This document shows positions 45,601 through 55,834 of a DNA stretch of 64,000 nucleotides, piece after piece. The position numbers and the translations under genes were made by a program. The stretch comes from Lamellibrachia columna (Eukaryota > Annelida > Polychaeta > Sabellida > Siboglinidae), in NCBI GenBank assembly GCA_963662155.1, contig OY759264.1, positions 18,715,642-18,779,641 of the forward strand. Direction: 5' to 3'. Positions within the stretch are counted from its first letter, which is position 1. The number at the start of each line of letters is the position of its first letter. The notes beneath the pieces were generated by a model, which saw only the letters and a program-made list of their open reading frames with translations, made no database searches and was not told where the DNA came from.

Positions 45601-48600
45601 TAGAAGTAAACATTTGAGTCAGCTCACAACTACTTTTGAGTGCCAAATAAACGTATATAGGCCAAATAAAAGTATAGGGTGGCAAATCGGTCAAATTTAA
45701 TAATAGCATATAGTAATAGTAATAGAATAGTGCCGAATAACAGGGGGCAAATCGTTTAAAACAAATAATAGTACAGTGCAAAAATGTCACTAGTATATTT
45801 GTCTTTTTTAGCGGCGAAGCAATTCTTTTTTACTCAATGTGAAGCCAAGCCCAAGGCAAGGTGTCCCTAAAAAACTACGCGGATTACCGTGTATTTTGGT
45901 TTTTTCTGCCAAATATGCATAAACTTAGTGCGTATTCGCATCACAGCAGATATAGTAACCGCATTTTATATCTGCAGAAAACCAGGAAAATTTCCGTTTT
46001 GTAAATGGACATTAAAGTTTTATTGAATTGAATACGCAAGCCCGTTTCAGGGGAAACCACCACCAGCCGGTTATGACCGGTTTGAGGCGCTGCGCACGAC
46101 GGCCATTTATGGTCGGTTACATGGTGATGATGGCATTTTAAATAATAATATACCATGTCAAGCTCCAGAGAACTAAAGATTCTGACCAATTCATCTAATC
46201 ATGGAAATTTAATGGTCTAACGCTTCGGGATCAAAATCTAGGATCACCAGAAGCACGGGATCCCGCTAAAGTCACGACTAGCGCTAGCAATAGGGAGTGA
46301 GAACGATTGCTCTCCTAAAAATTATACCCTGCATAATTTGCCATGATTATTAGAGAATATAGGCTGGCACAAATGTTAAAATTTAATAATAATATAGTGC
46401 CAAATTAGGTGCATAAATGGTGGCATTTTTCATCAAATAAATACGCTTATAGGGACGTTTATTTGGCACTCAAGAGTAGACTCTCAATGCCAGACTCCTG
46501 GAAGCAAACATTTGAGTGAGCTCATCCACAAACCTGCCAATCCAAGATTTCTACAACCAGACACACACTTCAATCAGTCACACACCAACACATATATGAG
46601 TTGGTCATATACAACTCACACAGTTTGGAAATCCATACATCACATAATGGCACATATATAATATATACAGACAGATATTAGAGTAAGCCATATACACAAC
46701 TCATACAGTTTGATTCAACCTTACACCACATAAACAGACAGATATTTCAGTAAGCCATACACCTACATACATACATCTCTTACTACCTTACAGACATCTC
46801 AGTTAGCCATGTCTAGCCATGTGGACTGAGTGCCCCTACATACTGGCCAAACACGACTAAGATGGAAATACAAGCTGGCATTATTCCAGTGCCAAGAACC
46901 TGCCAACCATCTGCTATTTGCAACTCCTGTGAATGATTTTGTGTTTGCACTCGACACCTCACAACATATCACTCAGCGTAATAACCTATAAATAAAATAC
47001 TTGGCAGCATAAATGACCAAAAAGTATGCATTTGTTAGGAGATTACCAGTGGCCAATCTGAACCCTCCTATAACATGTCAGGGCTCCTCTTAGATATACT
47101 GGGTACTTAGATATACTGGGTACTTAGATATACTGGGTACTTAGATTGTGATTGTGGAAATACGTTTTCACAGATCTTTGGCAATAATGAGCACTGTGCA
47201 ATATGATAAACTTAAAAACTGCATCCTCAATTGATTTAGCATATCACAAATCCAGTTCATCCGGATGTCCAAATATGTAGTGTGTGAATAGTTTATGTAA
47301 TATCTGTAGTCGATTTAATAAAAAATGCATAGTTTTGTTCAAATCATTGAAGAATTGACTTTAGTCGTTAGATCTGGTAAGGTTTAAAATAGCACCGATC
47401 ACATGACAACGTTTTCTGCATTTCCCTTTTCAGTCCACTTGATGTTTGACCAAACATTAAGTAATTTAATTGTTTGTCCGATGATTTCACAACAACTACA
47501 TAAACAAAAACTTGCACAAAAGAGCTAGCATATTGCAGTGGATACCATGCAGGTTTGATTTTTCGCAAAAAGAATTAGAAATGAGACTAGCCAAAAACTG
47601 AATTGAGGAGGAACCTCTAACTGGAATAACAACAATGATTGCTTGAAATCATATTATATTACATCTCACAGTATATTTCAATTTCCACAACAGTGAAAAT
47701 GTAATTAGAATTCAATTAATTAATAATCCCAAATAATACCCTGCCCTACCGGCCTGCCTCAATTTTGCTTACTCCCCCCCACGATTATCAGCAAGCTTTG
47801 ATATGACATCACTTGTGACATAGAAACTTCCCATCCATTCACATGTGCTTACAGTGATAGTGGTTGTTTTGAAGCATGCGTCAGAATGGTTTCGGCTAGA
47901 TCACAATCAAGTGTCCATTTTGGAGTTTCACCACGTTACCAGCCTGTATGTTCTAACACAAGAATTACTGGGATGTCATTTTTCGTTGAGGTCATGTGCC
48001 TACACGCGACTCAATGTCTTGAAAAGGTCTTCGTGATTAGAAGAGTGATTTTTAAAACATGCCATTATATATAGATCAAAATAGGCTACTTTTTTGATGT
48101 TGCAGTAGTTGCACATGCTAAGTAATTAATTCTGCTTCATATTACAAGTGAGGAAAAGTTTATTGCTCGTACAGTTCAAATTCTACAGACGTTATATATG
48201 CAACTTCCCATTCCATACCAAATTGGTGTTTTTTTAACAAATTCACTTAACTCACTGACTGTGTGTTTATATTACTTAGTTAAAGGTGCTTAATCAATTC
48301 GATTTTTTGCTAGTCTCACTTCAAATAAATTTTGCGAAAAACTAAACCTACCTAGTATCCACGGCAACATGCTAGCTCATTTGTGCAACTTTTGTATGTA
48401 GTTTGTGTGAAACCATCAGACAAACTATTAAATCATTTATTTAGTTAATGCTTCTTCAAGCATTAACTGAAGTGAAAATCAAAATGATAAAAAATCATGA
48501 TTTTCTTCCTTAGTAAAATTGTTTAACTTTGTCATGTGATCGGCGAGATGATAGAGGTCACGCCCATGATCAGCAATGACCCACACAGTGTTTACTCTTG

Positions 48601-51600
48601 AGTGCCAAATAAGCGTCCATATACACGTATTTATTTGATGAAAAATGCCACCCTATACACACCTTATTTGGCATTATACGGTTATTAAATTTAGACATTT
48701 GTGCCGGCCTATATTCTCTGATAACCATGGCTAATTCTGGTGCTGCATGTGGCTCCCTCTGATGGCCAAGTTCTTATCCATTCGAACGACAGTCATGAAT
48801 TTAGCTGGAATCTGTGCTTCCGTGGATCCAAGATTTTGATCCCGAAGCGTTAGGTAGTCAGATTTCTATGATTAGGTGAATCGGTAGGAATCCTTAGATC
48901 TAGGAAGCACGATATTGGTACGTTATTAGTTAAAACGCCATTATCGCCACGTAAACCGACCTAAATGGCCAATGTGCGGCGGTTTCCCCTGAAACGGGAT
49001 TGCATATTCAATTAAATAAAATTTTAATATCCTTTTAAAAACAAAAAATTCCCCCTTTTCACGGATATAAAATGCGGTCACTATTTCTGCAGTGACGGGA
49101 CGGGAATATGCACAAAGTTTATGCATATCTGGCAGGAAAAAGGCCCAAAATTCATGGCGATCCATGTAGTTTAATAAGGACGCCTTCACGTTGATTGAAA
49201 CAATTTTGCTTCGGCGCTAAGAAAAGACAAATATACTAGTGACTTTTTCCCCCTATACTGTTATTTGGTACTATACTATCATTAAATTTGACCGATTTGC
49301 CACCCTATACATTTTGTTAAATCAACTGCACGTTACATAAACTATTCACACACTACATATTTGGACACCAATGAACCAGATTTGCGATAGGCTAATAAAT
49401 CAATTGAGGAAGCCGTTTTAATTGTATTTATTTGCACATCTCCTTTAATGTCTGACATAATTTTTACAGGCCATAGCTGTCTTTATGAATGTGCTTTAGC
49501 ATGTGTCATTACGCACACTTAAACTGCAGCATGTATTTTCATGCAAAAAAATCTGTCCTGTCCATAGACCCTATATCCTTGCTTTCCTGGTAACATAGTT
49601 CAGCTCAAAATGACTTTGTGTCTATAAGAACATCTAAACTGGAATATATAATGGTCCAAACTTGGTGCATTTTGAGATACTGCTTGTCTCATGGCAAATG
49701 AAAACTGAAACGTTCTGTCATTAGACTTTTTGTCCTGTCCTAAAAGATGTGTCCATAAGAACATCTTACCTGAAATATGTAAAAGTCCAAAATTGGTGCA
49801 ATTTCATACACAACTTCATGCTTATCTCAAGGCAAATGAAAAATGTTAATGTCCTGTCCCTAGCCCCCATTTATTATGGCCATAGACCCACAGCATATTT
49901 ACTAAGAAAGGCCAGTTACTTCTGTTGCCTTTAACTGATTTCTTAAAACATATTCTTATTCCATGGCTCATTTCTGGTTGTTATTTTCATGAATCACGAT
50001 AATATTTAGCTGTCAATAACATTTTAAGGAATATTATTTGACTGAATTTAAACCTAATTTCCAAACTAAGGAACAACAAAAAACACCTTGTGCAAAGCAT
50101 AAAATAAGATTTTCAGAATATACAAACCATTATTTTTTCTAAATGGATGGATAAATGGACTCATTTCTGATTGTTATTTAAAGTGAAACCAAAGGCATTG
50201 TTTTGGGCCTTTGCACCTATGAGTGCCCAAAAACTAACCATTTGCAACTATAATCAAGAATATCATGCAAGTGGTTAACTGCGAATCTGTTCTAAAAGTG
50301 TGAAAATCTGGTGTAACATAATTTTTCGTGGAGGCTGACCTATTCGTCAATGTTTGCAATTTTGACCAATCAGCGGCGAGCAGCCCCTTAACCCCCGATG
50401 CGGCTGTGACGTAGGCTGTGCGTATTGCGTGTATTTTTAACGTGGTTGAGGTGTGCAGGTACATTTTTATATGCTTTTACATTGGATTTACAATTTTACA
50501 TGCAGCAAAAATTCTTACAATGCCGTACTGTGCAGCATTCAGATGCAAACATCATTCAGTCAGGTATAGAGTTGTCTTTTTTATTTCCTCTGGAAAAACA
50601 GACAGGAGTGAAGCAATGGATTCACAATTGGATTCACAATTGGAAGCCCACGTTATATGCTAGACTTTGTTTGGCCCATTTTGAAGAGTCGTGTTTTGAA
50701 GTTGGTATGTTTTCATCAACTAATGGGGCAAGATCCTTAACGTTAAAGCCATAGCTGCCAACATTTGAAAATGGGAAAGAGTAATGATTTTGGCGCGAAT
50801 CGCGGCCTATGGCCCATATATATATTTCAATAGTTTTTCATGTTTAATAATACCCAAACATCATAGGAATGTGATATAATTACAGATTGTGTTCCCAAAC
50901 TGTTAAAAAAAATTTTTTTATTTCAAGTATAATATATGTACATCATCAACGTTTCCAGATTATACTTTCCAAGTAAATTTTATTTCAGGTATATAATAAT
51001 AATATTGTAACACAATCAACATTTCCAGATTAGATTCAAAATAACATATTATATTTCAGTTCTGTCTCATTAAAGTCTGGCTGGACGAGACCAACTCGCA
51101 TGATTCCAGCGTTCGTTGGGGTGGTAAAACAGTGGATATGCGTGATATTCTTGGCTATAGTTGCAAATAGTTAGTTTTCAAGTACTCTTATAGGTGCAAA
51201 GGCCCCAAAATGTCTTTGGTTTCACTTTAAGCTAGTACTTAGTTATTATTAACTTTTAATGACTATTATTTGATTGACTAATGCCGATATAAAAACATTA
51301 GTTGGGTACACAGTGTCTAAGAGCCAATGTATGTTTGGATGATGAGGTGTACAGAAATTCCTCATCATCCCAACATATATTGGCATTCAGATACAATAGC
51401 AGGAGATTTGACTGACTAGCCAATCACTAAACAGCAACTACACAAATGCAGACTTGTGAATATTGACTAGTGTAACTCACCTCATCAGAGACAGACAGGA
51501 GACATTCAACTGCAGCCGTCTTCTTCAACTCATCGGCAGTAGATGGTGCGGTAGACCTCCGCCGGTCGGCCGTCTTCTTCCCACTGCGACCCTTGGCAGT

Positions 51601-51846
51601 GCTACCTGGTGAGAGGTGTGATGCGGCAGCCATGTCCCTATGGGCGGGCGGGAAGAACTTGGCCTCTGTGAGTTCAGACGCGCCTTCGGGGGAGTCGTGC
51701 TGCAGCAGGCTCAGGATGTAACGCGTGTAGACGACGGCATCAATGCCACGGATCTCCAGCTCATGACCGAGCCAGTGCTGCACCGATGATACCGGCGAGA
51801 GCATGGCCGACGTATCCAGGGGTATATTGCGGCCCATCAGCCTCAT
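30443..51846 (-). CDS. KIAA0232: KIAA0232 homologue with C-terminal CCCH zinc fingers; eight coding exons
   Basis: Coding exons on the minus strand: 51846-51481, 45438-45375, 38508-38424, 37756-34198, 33393-33204, 32878-32719, 31997-31907, 30607-30443. The sum is 4680 nt including stop (1559 aa) and every junction phase agrees. Homology to vertebrate KIAA0232 (function unknown) rests on several blocks: the N-terminal SVQHWLGHELEIRGIDAVVY and TRYILSLLQHDS; ESGIESLVDELCDKLK; MYYAAFPALSDK spanning the exon 3/4 joint; a WYTEP motif; FSPDKHFKPI; and FVPRFRLNKTFEK. Two CCCH fingers lie at about residues 1428-1470, suggesting RNA binding; I do not recall them in the human protein. The least certain joint is exon 6/7 (donor GG|GTTCGT is weak). 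Further 5' non-coding exons are likely but not identified. Intron 1 is 6.0 kb and intron 2 is 6.9 kb. Confidence 0.88.
31302..31735. mobile_element. MITE-like repeat M1, copy in the last intron of the KIAA0232 homologue
   Basis: Terminal inverted repeats tatacatcctcgctaggcgg (left) and ggtggcgaggatggttttata (right, one base longer than the pairing part). Homologous to 4983-5379 and 21821-22372 along its length (aatcatttgtacttcgtccc is shared with the latter). It lies between coding exons 7 and 8. Confidence 0.65.
31907..31997 (-). CDS. KIAA0232: KIAA0232 homologue, coding exon 7
   Basis: 91 nt, acceptor CTTCCACAG|ACATCC and donor TCGCAG|GTAATT. It encodes HPQKPRGASEDKIRSVSVDR then DDFPPLSKSQ. 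The DDFPPL motif resembles short PAM2/PABP-type or RNA-regulator linear motifs seen in CCCH proteins; that comparison is inference only. Confidence 0.75.
32268..32600 (+). repeat. Dispersed repeat family R, partial copy
   Basis: Shares acatgctagctcatttgtgc and ctattcacacactaaagat-type blocks with 48305-49420 (same orientation) and 47223-47600 (opposite). Non-coding. It lies between coding exons 6 and 7 of the KIAA0232 homologue. The element class is unknown. Confidence 0.55.
32719..32878 (-). CDS. KIAA0232: KIAA0232 homologue, coding exon 6 (two CCCH zinc fingers)
   Basis: 160 nt, acceptor TTGCAG|GTCCTC, phase consistent with exon 5. It encodes PCSFFLEGNCRRADCKYSH (C-x7-C-x4-C-x3-H, residues 1428-1445), directly followed by TCRFWEEGQCFKGVTCPFLH (C-x7-C-x5-C-x3-H, residues 1452-1470), then GYYSG. 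All eight zinc ligands are present. CCCH pairs of this kind generally bind RNA. The donor at GG|GTTCGT is inferred from the phase needed by the next exon; a second option (CCA|GTTTAA) pairs with a later acceptor. Confidence 0.82.
33204..33393 (-). CDS. KIAA0232: KIAA0232 homologue, coding exon 5 (proline-rich)
   Basis: 190 nt, residues 1359-1422. Acceptor TTCTGCTTCAG|GCATTG and donor AATG|GTACGTG. It encodes a PPTPPPLPPPPPPP run, then DGHVLYSAQLEEEWLKTG and a basic PKKRKTG segment that could serve as a nuclear localisation signal (inference). Confidence 0.82.
34198..37756 (-). CDS. KIAA0232: KIAA0232 homologue, giant coding exon 4
   Basis: 3559 nt, residues about 172-1358, a single open frame. 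Acceptor TTTTGTAG|G and donor CAG|GTTAGT. It is mostly acidic, Ser-rich and probably disordered. The order is: conserved YYAAFPALSDK; a basic Ser-rich region; EDQTWYTEPWDIMIPLS (residues about 390-405, the human LWYTEP block); a 27-residue tandem repeat (residues about 427-561); Cys-rich patches (CSSCCGSCSDY); FSPDKHFKPI; CDSPMCHSCLGG; FVPRFRLNKTFEK; and an acidic end. Like the vertebrate gene, most of the protein sits in one exon. Confidence 0.9.
38424..38508 (-). CDS. KIAA0232: KIAA0232 homologue, coding exon 3
   Basis: 85 nt with acceptor TCTCTGCAG|TG and donor CAAAT|GTAAGTG. Encodes VSDAFKTTFDSDQSSSN, then MASSQGDPAQ, and the first two bases of the Met that begins MYYAAFPALSDK. Both phases fit the neighbouring exons. 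Confidence 0.82.
39421..40606 (-). pseudogene. Mutator-like transposase (MULE) N-terminal fragment, in KIAA0232 intron 3
   Basis: The minus-strand frame 39750-39421 encodes FTVNDIMVLLVNHSGLGYTA, then VKHFCGVFGIPAMHLNTFQL, and ends ITINFDGMWQKRE. This resembles the start of Mutator-like transposases of animals (xFCxxxxIPxxxxxxF, then xVxxDGTWxxRG). The protein stops just after this motif, so the catalytic core is missing. A frame shift lies near 39750. An acceptor-like TTTGCTTGTTTACAG at about 39862 and a donor-like GTAAGT at about 40177 suggest a former intron. An upstream Lys/Ser-rich frame (40572-40213) may be its 5' part, but I do not recognise it. Confidence 0.5.
40607..43123. other. Intron sequence without recognised genes
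   Basis: Part of intron 2 of the KIAA0232 homologue. Short ORFs (40666-41019, 42665-42982) have no recognisable motif. A ~30-bp direct repeat (tggttaccgatctgtccgct and tggttgccgatctgtccgct) lies at about 42447-42501. Confidence 0.4.
43124..44915. repeat. ~86-bp minisatellite, about 21 units, with three-unit higher-order periodicity
   Basis: The consensus unit contains aactaatctaattacagctg, then ttaagtaggtcacctcttat, then attatagtaaataaatgtca, then a variable ggaatagtctatcgtattga end. Units carrying the aaataggtcccc variant recur near 43487, 43746, 44087, 44342 and 44602, a spacing of about 255-260 bp (three units) with one larger gap (~341, four units). The array sits in intron 2 of the KIAA0232 homologue. 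Confidence 0.92.
45375..45438 (-). CDS. KIAA0232: KIAA0232 homologue, coding exon 2
   Basis: 64 nt, residues 123-144: ESGIESLVDELCDKLKQQAT, then TG split by the donor ACCG|GTGAGT. It matches the human SSGIETLVEELCSRLK block. The acceptor TTTCTAG|GAGTCTG and the first ~20 nt of the exon are tandemly repeated in the upstream intron. Confidence 0.88.
45416..46525 (-). repeat. Tandem array of duplicated splice acceptors next to KIAA0232 exon 2
   Basis: A ~53-bp unit repeats from exon 2 into intron 1. Each unit has, on the minus strand, a TTTCTAG|GAGTCTG-type acceptor followed by the first ~20 nt of exon 2 (ATTGAGAGTCTAG). Units lie at about 45416-45468, 45469-45521, 45522-45575 and 45576-45631. 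A fifth (46479-46525) is separated by the MITE at 45633-46476. Only the first unit continues into the full exon with a donor. Confidence 0.8.
45633..46476. mobile_element. MITE (family M2) with TA target-site duplication
   Basis: 844 bp. The left end CTTTTGAGTGCCAAATAAAC pairs with the right end GTTTATTTGGCACTCAAGAG. It is flanked by TA at 45631-45632 and 46477-46478. Removing the element and one TA restores the 53-bp tandem unit, which proves the insertion point. TA duplication suggests the Tc1/mariner group. There is no transposase. An inverted second copy lies at 48595-49312. Confidence 0.8.
47090..47146. repeat. 17-bp tandem repeat, three units
   Basis: TTAGATATACTGGGTAC repeated three times perfectly. 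Confidence 0.9.
47223..47600 (-). repeat. Dispersed repeat family R, inverted copy
   Basis: The reverse complement aligns with 48305-49420 (less its nested MITE) and 32268-32600. Shared blocks include gctagtctca near the start, catcggacaaacaattaaat, and ctattcacacactacatatt. No coding capacity. Confidence 0.65.
48305..49420 (+). repeat. Dispersed repeat family R, copy interrupted by MITE M2
   Basis: The two halves (48305-48594 and 49313-49420) together match the inverted copy at 47223-47600. The left half includes atgctagctcatttgtgcaa and the right half ctattcacacactacatatt. The M2 element separates them, so R is older. Confidence 0.65.
48595..49312. mobile_element. MITE M2, second copy, 3'-truncated
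   Basis: Begins CTCTTGAGTGCCAAATAAGC after a TA and ends within gaccgatttgccaccctata, about 50 bp short of the other terminal repeat. Orientation is opposite to 45633-46476. Shared interior includes gtgccggcctatattctctg. Confidence 0.75.
50178..51231 (+). mobile_element. P-element/THAP-type non-autonomous transposon (copy B), KIAA0232 intron 1
   Basis: Terminal inverted repeats longer than 60 bp: TTAAAGTGAAACCAAAGGCA on the left against the reverse complement of the right end, with gcctttgcacctat in both arms. From 50520 the frame begins MPYCAAFRCKHHS. After a frame shift, a second frame gives NWKPTLYARLCLAHFEESCF, matching the conserved W-P-C-x2-H-F part of a THAP domain. This copy retains a more complete THAP exon than copy A (6240-7074). 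The rest of the transposase is absent. Confidence 0.75.
51481..51846 (-). CDS. KIAA0232: KIAA0232 homologue, coding exon 1 (conserved N-terminal domain)
   Basis: Residues 1-122. ATG at 51846; the frame stays open upstream for at least 30 codons without another ATG. An internal Met at the LSPVSSVQHW block aligns with the second conserved Met of the vertebrate protein. SVQHWLGHELEIRGIDAVVY matches the human block near PVQTWLGQELEKCGIDAMIY. The exon ends KKTAAVECLLSVSDE with donor GAG|GTGAGT, phase 0. The middle (residues about 65-105) is a low-complexity Ser/Lys/Arg-rich linker. Confidence 0.85.
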
Positions 51847-52877
51847 TGACGGGACGTTACCGTGGTAACGGGTCGCGGTTCTTGCACGTATGTGCCGTGC
51901 AGTGGCGGGGTCTGGGTCGTGTACTCTTGCACGACCATAATACTTATTATTCCCTGATTGACTGCATTTGACAAGTTTGTGCTGCCGTTCCTACATTGCA
52001 TATTTATTCACCATGTGGTGATCTTCATTAAAGGTGATCATGGTACAATCCATTATCTTCAAGATAAAAACTGATAACTGACTACATAGGCACCTTCTGT
52101 GAAACATATAATAGGTGCATGTACGTTGTGCAGATCCCGATAAATCATATCTAACTACAGCTACTTTCACAACAATATGCAGTAGTCATGATAACAGTAC
52201 CCCTAAAACATGACACCTAAAACACTGTATCTCCTTACAATGTCAATTTGGCACTTTCAAATAAAACTAAAACAACTGACAACAGGTACGCAGTTAACAC
52301 CTGTTACATCAACAATAATACGAGTAATAATGTACGACAAGTCTGCAGTACCCAGTAATTTGCAACAGTTAAGAACACCTGTACTGCTTGTAGACTGTTG
52401 CCAAGTAGGAAGCAACTCCCAGATACAGTTGTCTGCCTACTAGTATATCATGTTCATATGTCAACACTGACATGTGTCAGGACTGCATAGGACTCAGTCG
52501 TTACCGAGACTTGGGGTTCGCTGTGTGCCACACAGACAGTGGTGCCACATAGTGTGGCCAGCCCACTTCTACTGTGCCATGTTGGGGTTGTGTTGGCACT
52601 CACAGCATGGTGGCCATCTTGCAATCACTCGCAGGACGGCAAACACATGGACATCTTCCACTGCTCATCCTGTACAAAGGAAACAATTTTGTTAACAACA
52701 CGCCAACTTGCCAAGTGAAAAAGATGCCTAAGATACACAGTGGTCGGTTTATACATAATATATACGTGTTTGCTGTGGGGGAAAAGGTGAATGTTTCAAA
52801 TATAATAATTTTATGGCCATGTGTCATGAGAATTTTTTTTTTTATGAACTAATGGTAAATTTTTTTACCGTAATTTC

Positions 52878-52938
<61 letters not shown>
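51847..52938. other. Upstream region of the KIAA0232 homologue; (TA)n at 52884-52938
   Basis: The first ~130 bp above the ATG are CpG-containing and keep the coding frame open, so this may be 5' UTR or a promoter-proximal exon. No splice-linked upstream exon was identified. A pure TA run precedes the hAT element. Confidence 0.35.
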
Positions 52939-52941
<3 letters not shown>

Positions 52942-54418
52942 GGGTGAGATTTAGCAAGTCGTGGAAGGTAGCCAGTCGGGCTACCAACCTTGCAAAGTGA
53001 AGTAGCCCGACAGCTTCTTAGGTAGCCCTCTTGCTACTCAATACTTTGATGATAAAAAAGTAAATACTTTGAAGATAAAATGTATGAACAATATCAACAA
53101 CAAATAAAAAACAAACAGTTTTGAAACATTTATTTTTAAGGCTAGTTCAGTAGAATGTGATACATAATATTGAATAAAATACAGTATACAATAAATTATA
53201 CACAGGTTGTTATGCTTTCATAGGATGGTACATCAACAGTCTTCGCGAAAAGTCTCCAAGCGTCACAGGAGGAACTTATGTCATAAGTTCCTGTGAACTG
53301 AACTGTTTTGCTGATTTTTACGGGACCTGATTTTACCTTAGCTTAGAGAAACTTTAACCAGGCTCCCGATTAATTCACCCGAAGCGCTCCGCGCACCATG
53401 GAGATAATTAAATCTAACTATAATCGAGATAGCGTATATTTTTTATGTATGTACGTTTATATGTGGTTATAAATAAACACGTTCATGTTTTTCTTCTAGA
53501 CGGCTTGCACCTCGGGTGCCAAACTATCAGGGATTGATCTACGACCCCACTATTGAAACATAACGCCTTTATTTTTTCTAAATACCCCATATATCAAGGA
53601 TTCTTAGTGGTTTTTATGGTAAATCAAATGTTCACTGCGTAAAACGTTAACTTCCAACAATCGCAGAAACCACGCGAGCTTCGGCGAATACTTCGGTACG
53701 TAAATCGTTTGAGAGAACGTAGCGCCATATAGGCGCCGGTTTCTATTATTATAGTAGAAAGCACGCACCCACGTATTGGCCCGAGGTCGCAGACCAATAC
53801 ACAATAAAAAGACAGTAGAAAGCAGATATTCTACTATTCATCAACCAACACAAGTATCCATGCGATTCTATATTTTGAACATTCAACGAGTATTGCATCA
53901 CGTGTGTGACGCGGTTGTTTCGGTAATACGTTCGAGCGTATTGATGGCATATTGCCTGAGGCATTTGGTAAACATTGTTATCATGACTGTCACGTATAAA
54001 CTAACACGTAATCCCGTCCTGGGGATGGGCATTTTTCTTGTATATATAAAAGTGGCGCCACGCGGCACCAAGACTATTAACATGACCGGTTATTATTTCA
54101 ATGTAGAATGACCGTTCAGTTACACATTGAGCGTCGATGTAGTTGATTAAAAATACAATGAATACTCCCTATTGATATCGCTTCGGCTACGGTTTGGCAA
54201 CATTTCTTGCAATGTCAAACGTGTCACAAACACACGATTTATGGTTAACAGGACTACACTTCTGAGATGTTTATTGACATTCCGTTTATTTTTGCTGGGT
54301 CTAAAATATTGCAGCTCCGTAAATATTTCAAGTTGTCTTCCGGGCTACTGTAGTCAAAAATTGAAGTCGCCCGAAGTCAGTTTTGGGCGCCATTGGCGAC
54401 CACTAAATCTCACCCCTG
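52939..54418. mobile_element. 1.48 kb hAT-type non-autonomous element
   Basis: Perfect 16-bp terminal inverted repeats CAGGGGTGAGATTTAG and CTAAATCTCACCCCTG. CAGGG-type ends are characteristic of hAT transposons. It sits between two TA-rich runs, so an 8-bp target duplication cannot be read with certainty. Subterminal segments share tagcccg and gggctac motifs. Interior ORFs (for example 53776-54111) show no transposase motif. Confidence 0.75.
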
Positions 54419-54502
54419 TACATATATATATATATATATATAGGGCTACAATCATGATATAACTATCTAATCCTATGTTTTTAGACACAAGCAATCCATT
54501 AA

Positions 54503-55834
54503 CCTCTTAAACCCGGGACCCCGAAATTTCGGGGTTTTCGACTAGTGTTTACATTGATCGCAAGATGTCGCTACTTTTTCAAGTTATTCTAACGTTTAAG
54601 TGCCCGGATGAAAGCAGAGAGATTGGCGGACATTTTGGTTGCAAATTTACGAAGATTGGTTCAGAAATAAGAAAGTTATAAGAGTTTAGAATTGGCTATG
54701 GATCGGAGGCGTTTCACGATTTGCGGGATCGATGATTATGAACAGGCTTTGCGGCAAATCGGGGAATATTCGGACATTTCGGACGAAAATACGGACGATT
54801 CTAGTGAAGTCGACAGCGATGTTGATGCTCCCGATAATGTGGAGTACTGGCGTGTATGAACACTACACTGATGAGTGGACAAGCTAGTTGCGACATTCAT
54901 ATAATATAGTTACACTTGCTAACTAAATGTCTTTTAGTTATTGATAATACACATCAATATAATGAATGTACATGTGGCTGTTTGTATACACTGTCTGTTG
55001 TTTTTAGTCTCATATTGTTTGTATACAGGGTGCATATACATAAGTAATCTTCATATTTTTAGTCCATTCTGCAGTTTGTGTATCCGAACTAATTACTAAT
55101 TATTTCTATTTGGTCATCTAGTTATCATGTTAGCATAAACACATCTATACATATGTGAATCTTAGTATACTCTCTGTTGTGATATTTTATTTGATTATTA
55201 TCATATTCTTTAGTCTATGAAAAAAAATAATCTTCATATGTTGAGGCGTCCCTGTTGCAGTTTGCATATGCAAACTAATTACTAATTATTTTCAGTTGAT
55301 AACCTAATTACCATGTTAGCATATATACATAGGCAACTGTTTTCTTATAAAAATTGATGTAATTCATGCTTTTACATTCTTATTCCACATACTAATGGTC
55401 ATTGTAGTGATGTGCTAATATTGATTTCGCACTTGATAAATACGGGACCCACTTGCTAAGTGGTATATATTGAAATTCAATGAATGAATCACCATAAATT
55501 TTGTGGTACTTGTAGAATATATATGTCTCAACATGCTGGTGTAAAAAGTTTTTGGATTACTGCTCATAAATATGCATGAGCTGCAAAATAAATTCAGTTT
55601 TCATATTTTACGTTCGCCATCTTCATTTTTTTAATTTATGCAAATTGTATACTAATTAGCCTTGATTTATCACACAATAATTATTTTAGCACTCTCGTAT
55701 AGAAAAATATGTCCTGATTCAGGAAATATATAGTTTTCTATGCTTACAGTGAACCATATTTGCAATACATCCCATTATGTGGACCCATGTCTAGTTTTCT
55801 TTTTGAGGCGCACAGAAAGTCAGGGTTTAAGAGG
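54503..55834 (+). mobile_element. 1.33 kb piggyBac-type element flanked by TTAA
   Basis: Ends CCTCTTAAACCC and GGGTTTAAGAGG are inverted repeats directly flanked by TTAA on both sides (54499-54502 and 55835-55838), the piggyBac hallmark. A subterminal palindrome ccccgaaatttcgggg lies at about 54519-54534. It is too short for a full transposase; a short acidic ORF remains near the left end. Confidence 0.82.
54698..54859 (+). CDS. 53-aa acidic ORF, likely N-terminal remnant of a piggyBac transposase
   Basis: Starts MDRRRFTICGIDDYEQAL and ends VEYWRV, with an Asp/Glu/Ser-rich middle (SDISDENTDDSSEVDSDVD). PiggyBac transposases commonly begin with such acidic segments before the catalytic core. 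The core is absent. It could be a decayed leftover or retained because sequences near the 5' end matter for mobilisation. No function should be inferred. Confidence 0.45.
   Translation: MDRRRFTICGIDDYEQALRQIGEYSDISDENTDDSSEVDSDVDAPDNVEYWRV

Noticed and set aside
53776..54111. 111-codon plus-strand ORF inside the hAT-type element
   Set aside because: No transposase motif or codon pattern; overlapping ORFs on the other strand are equally long.
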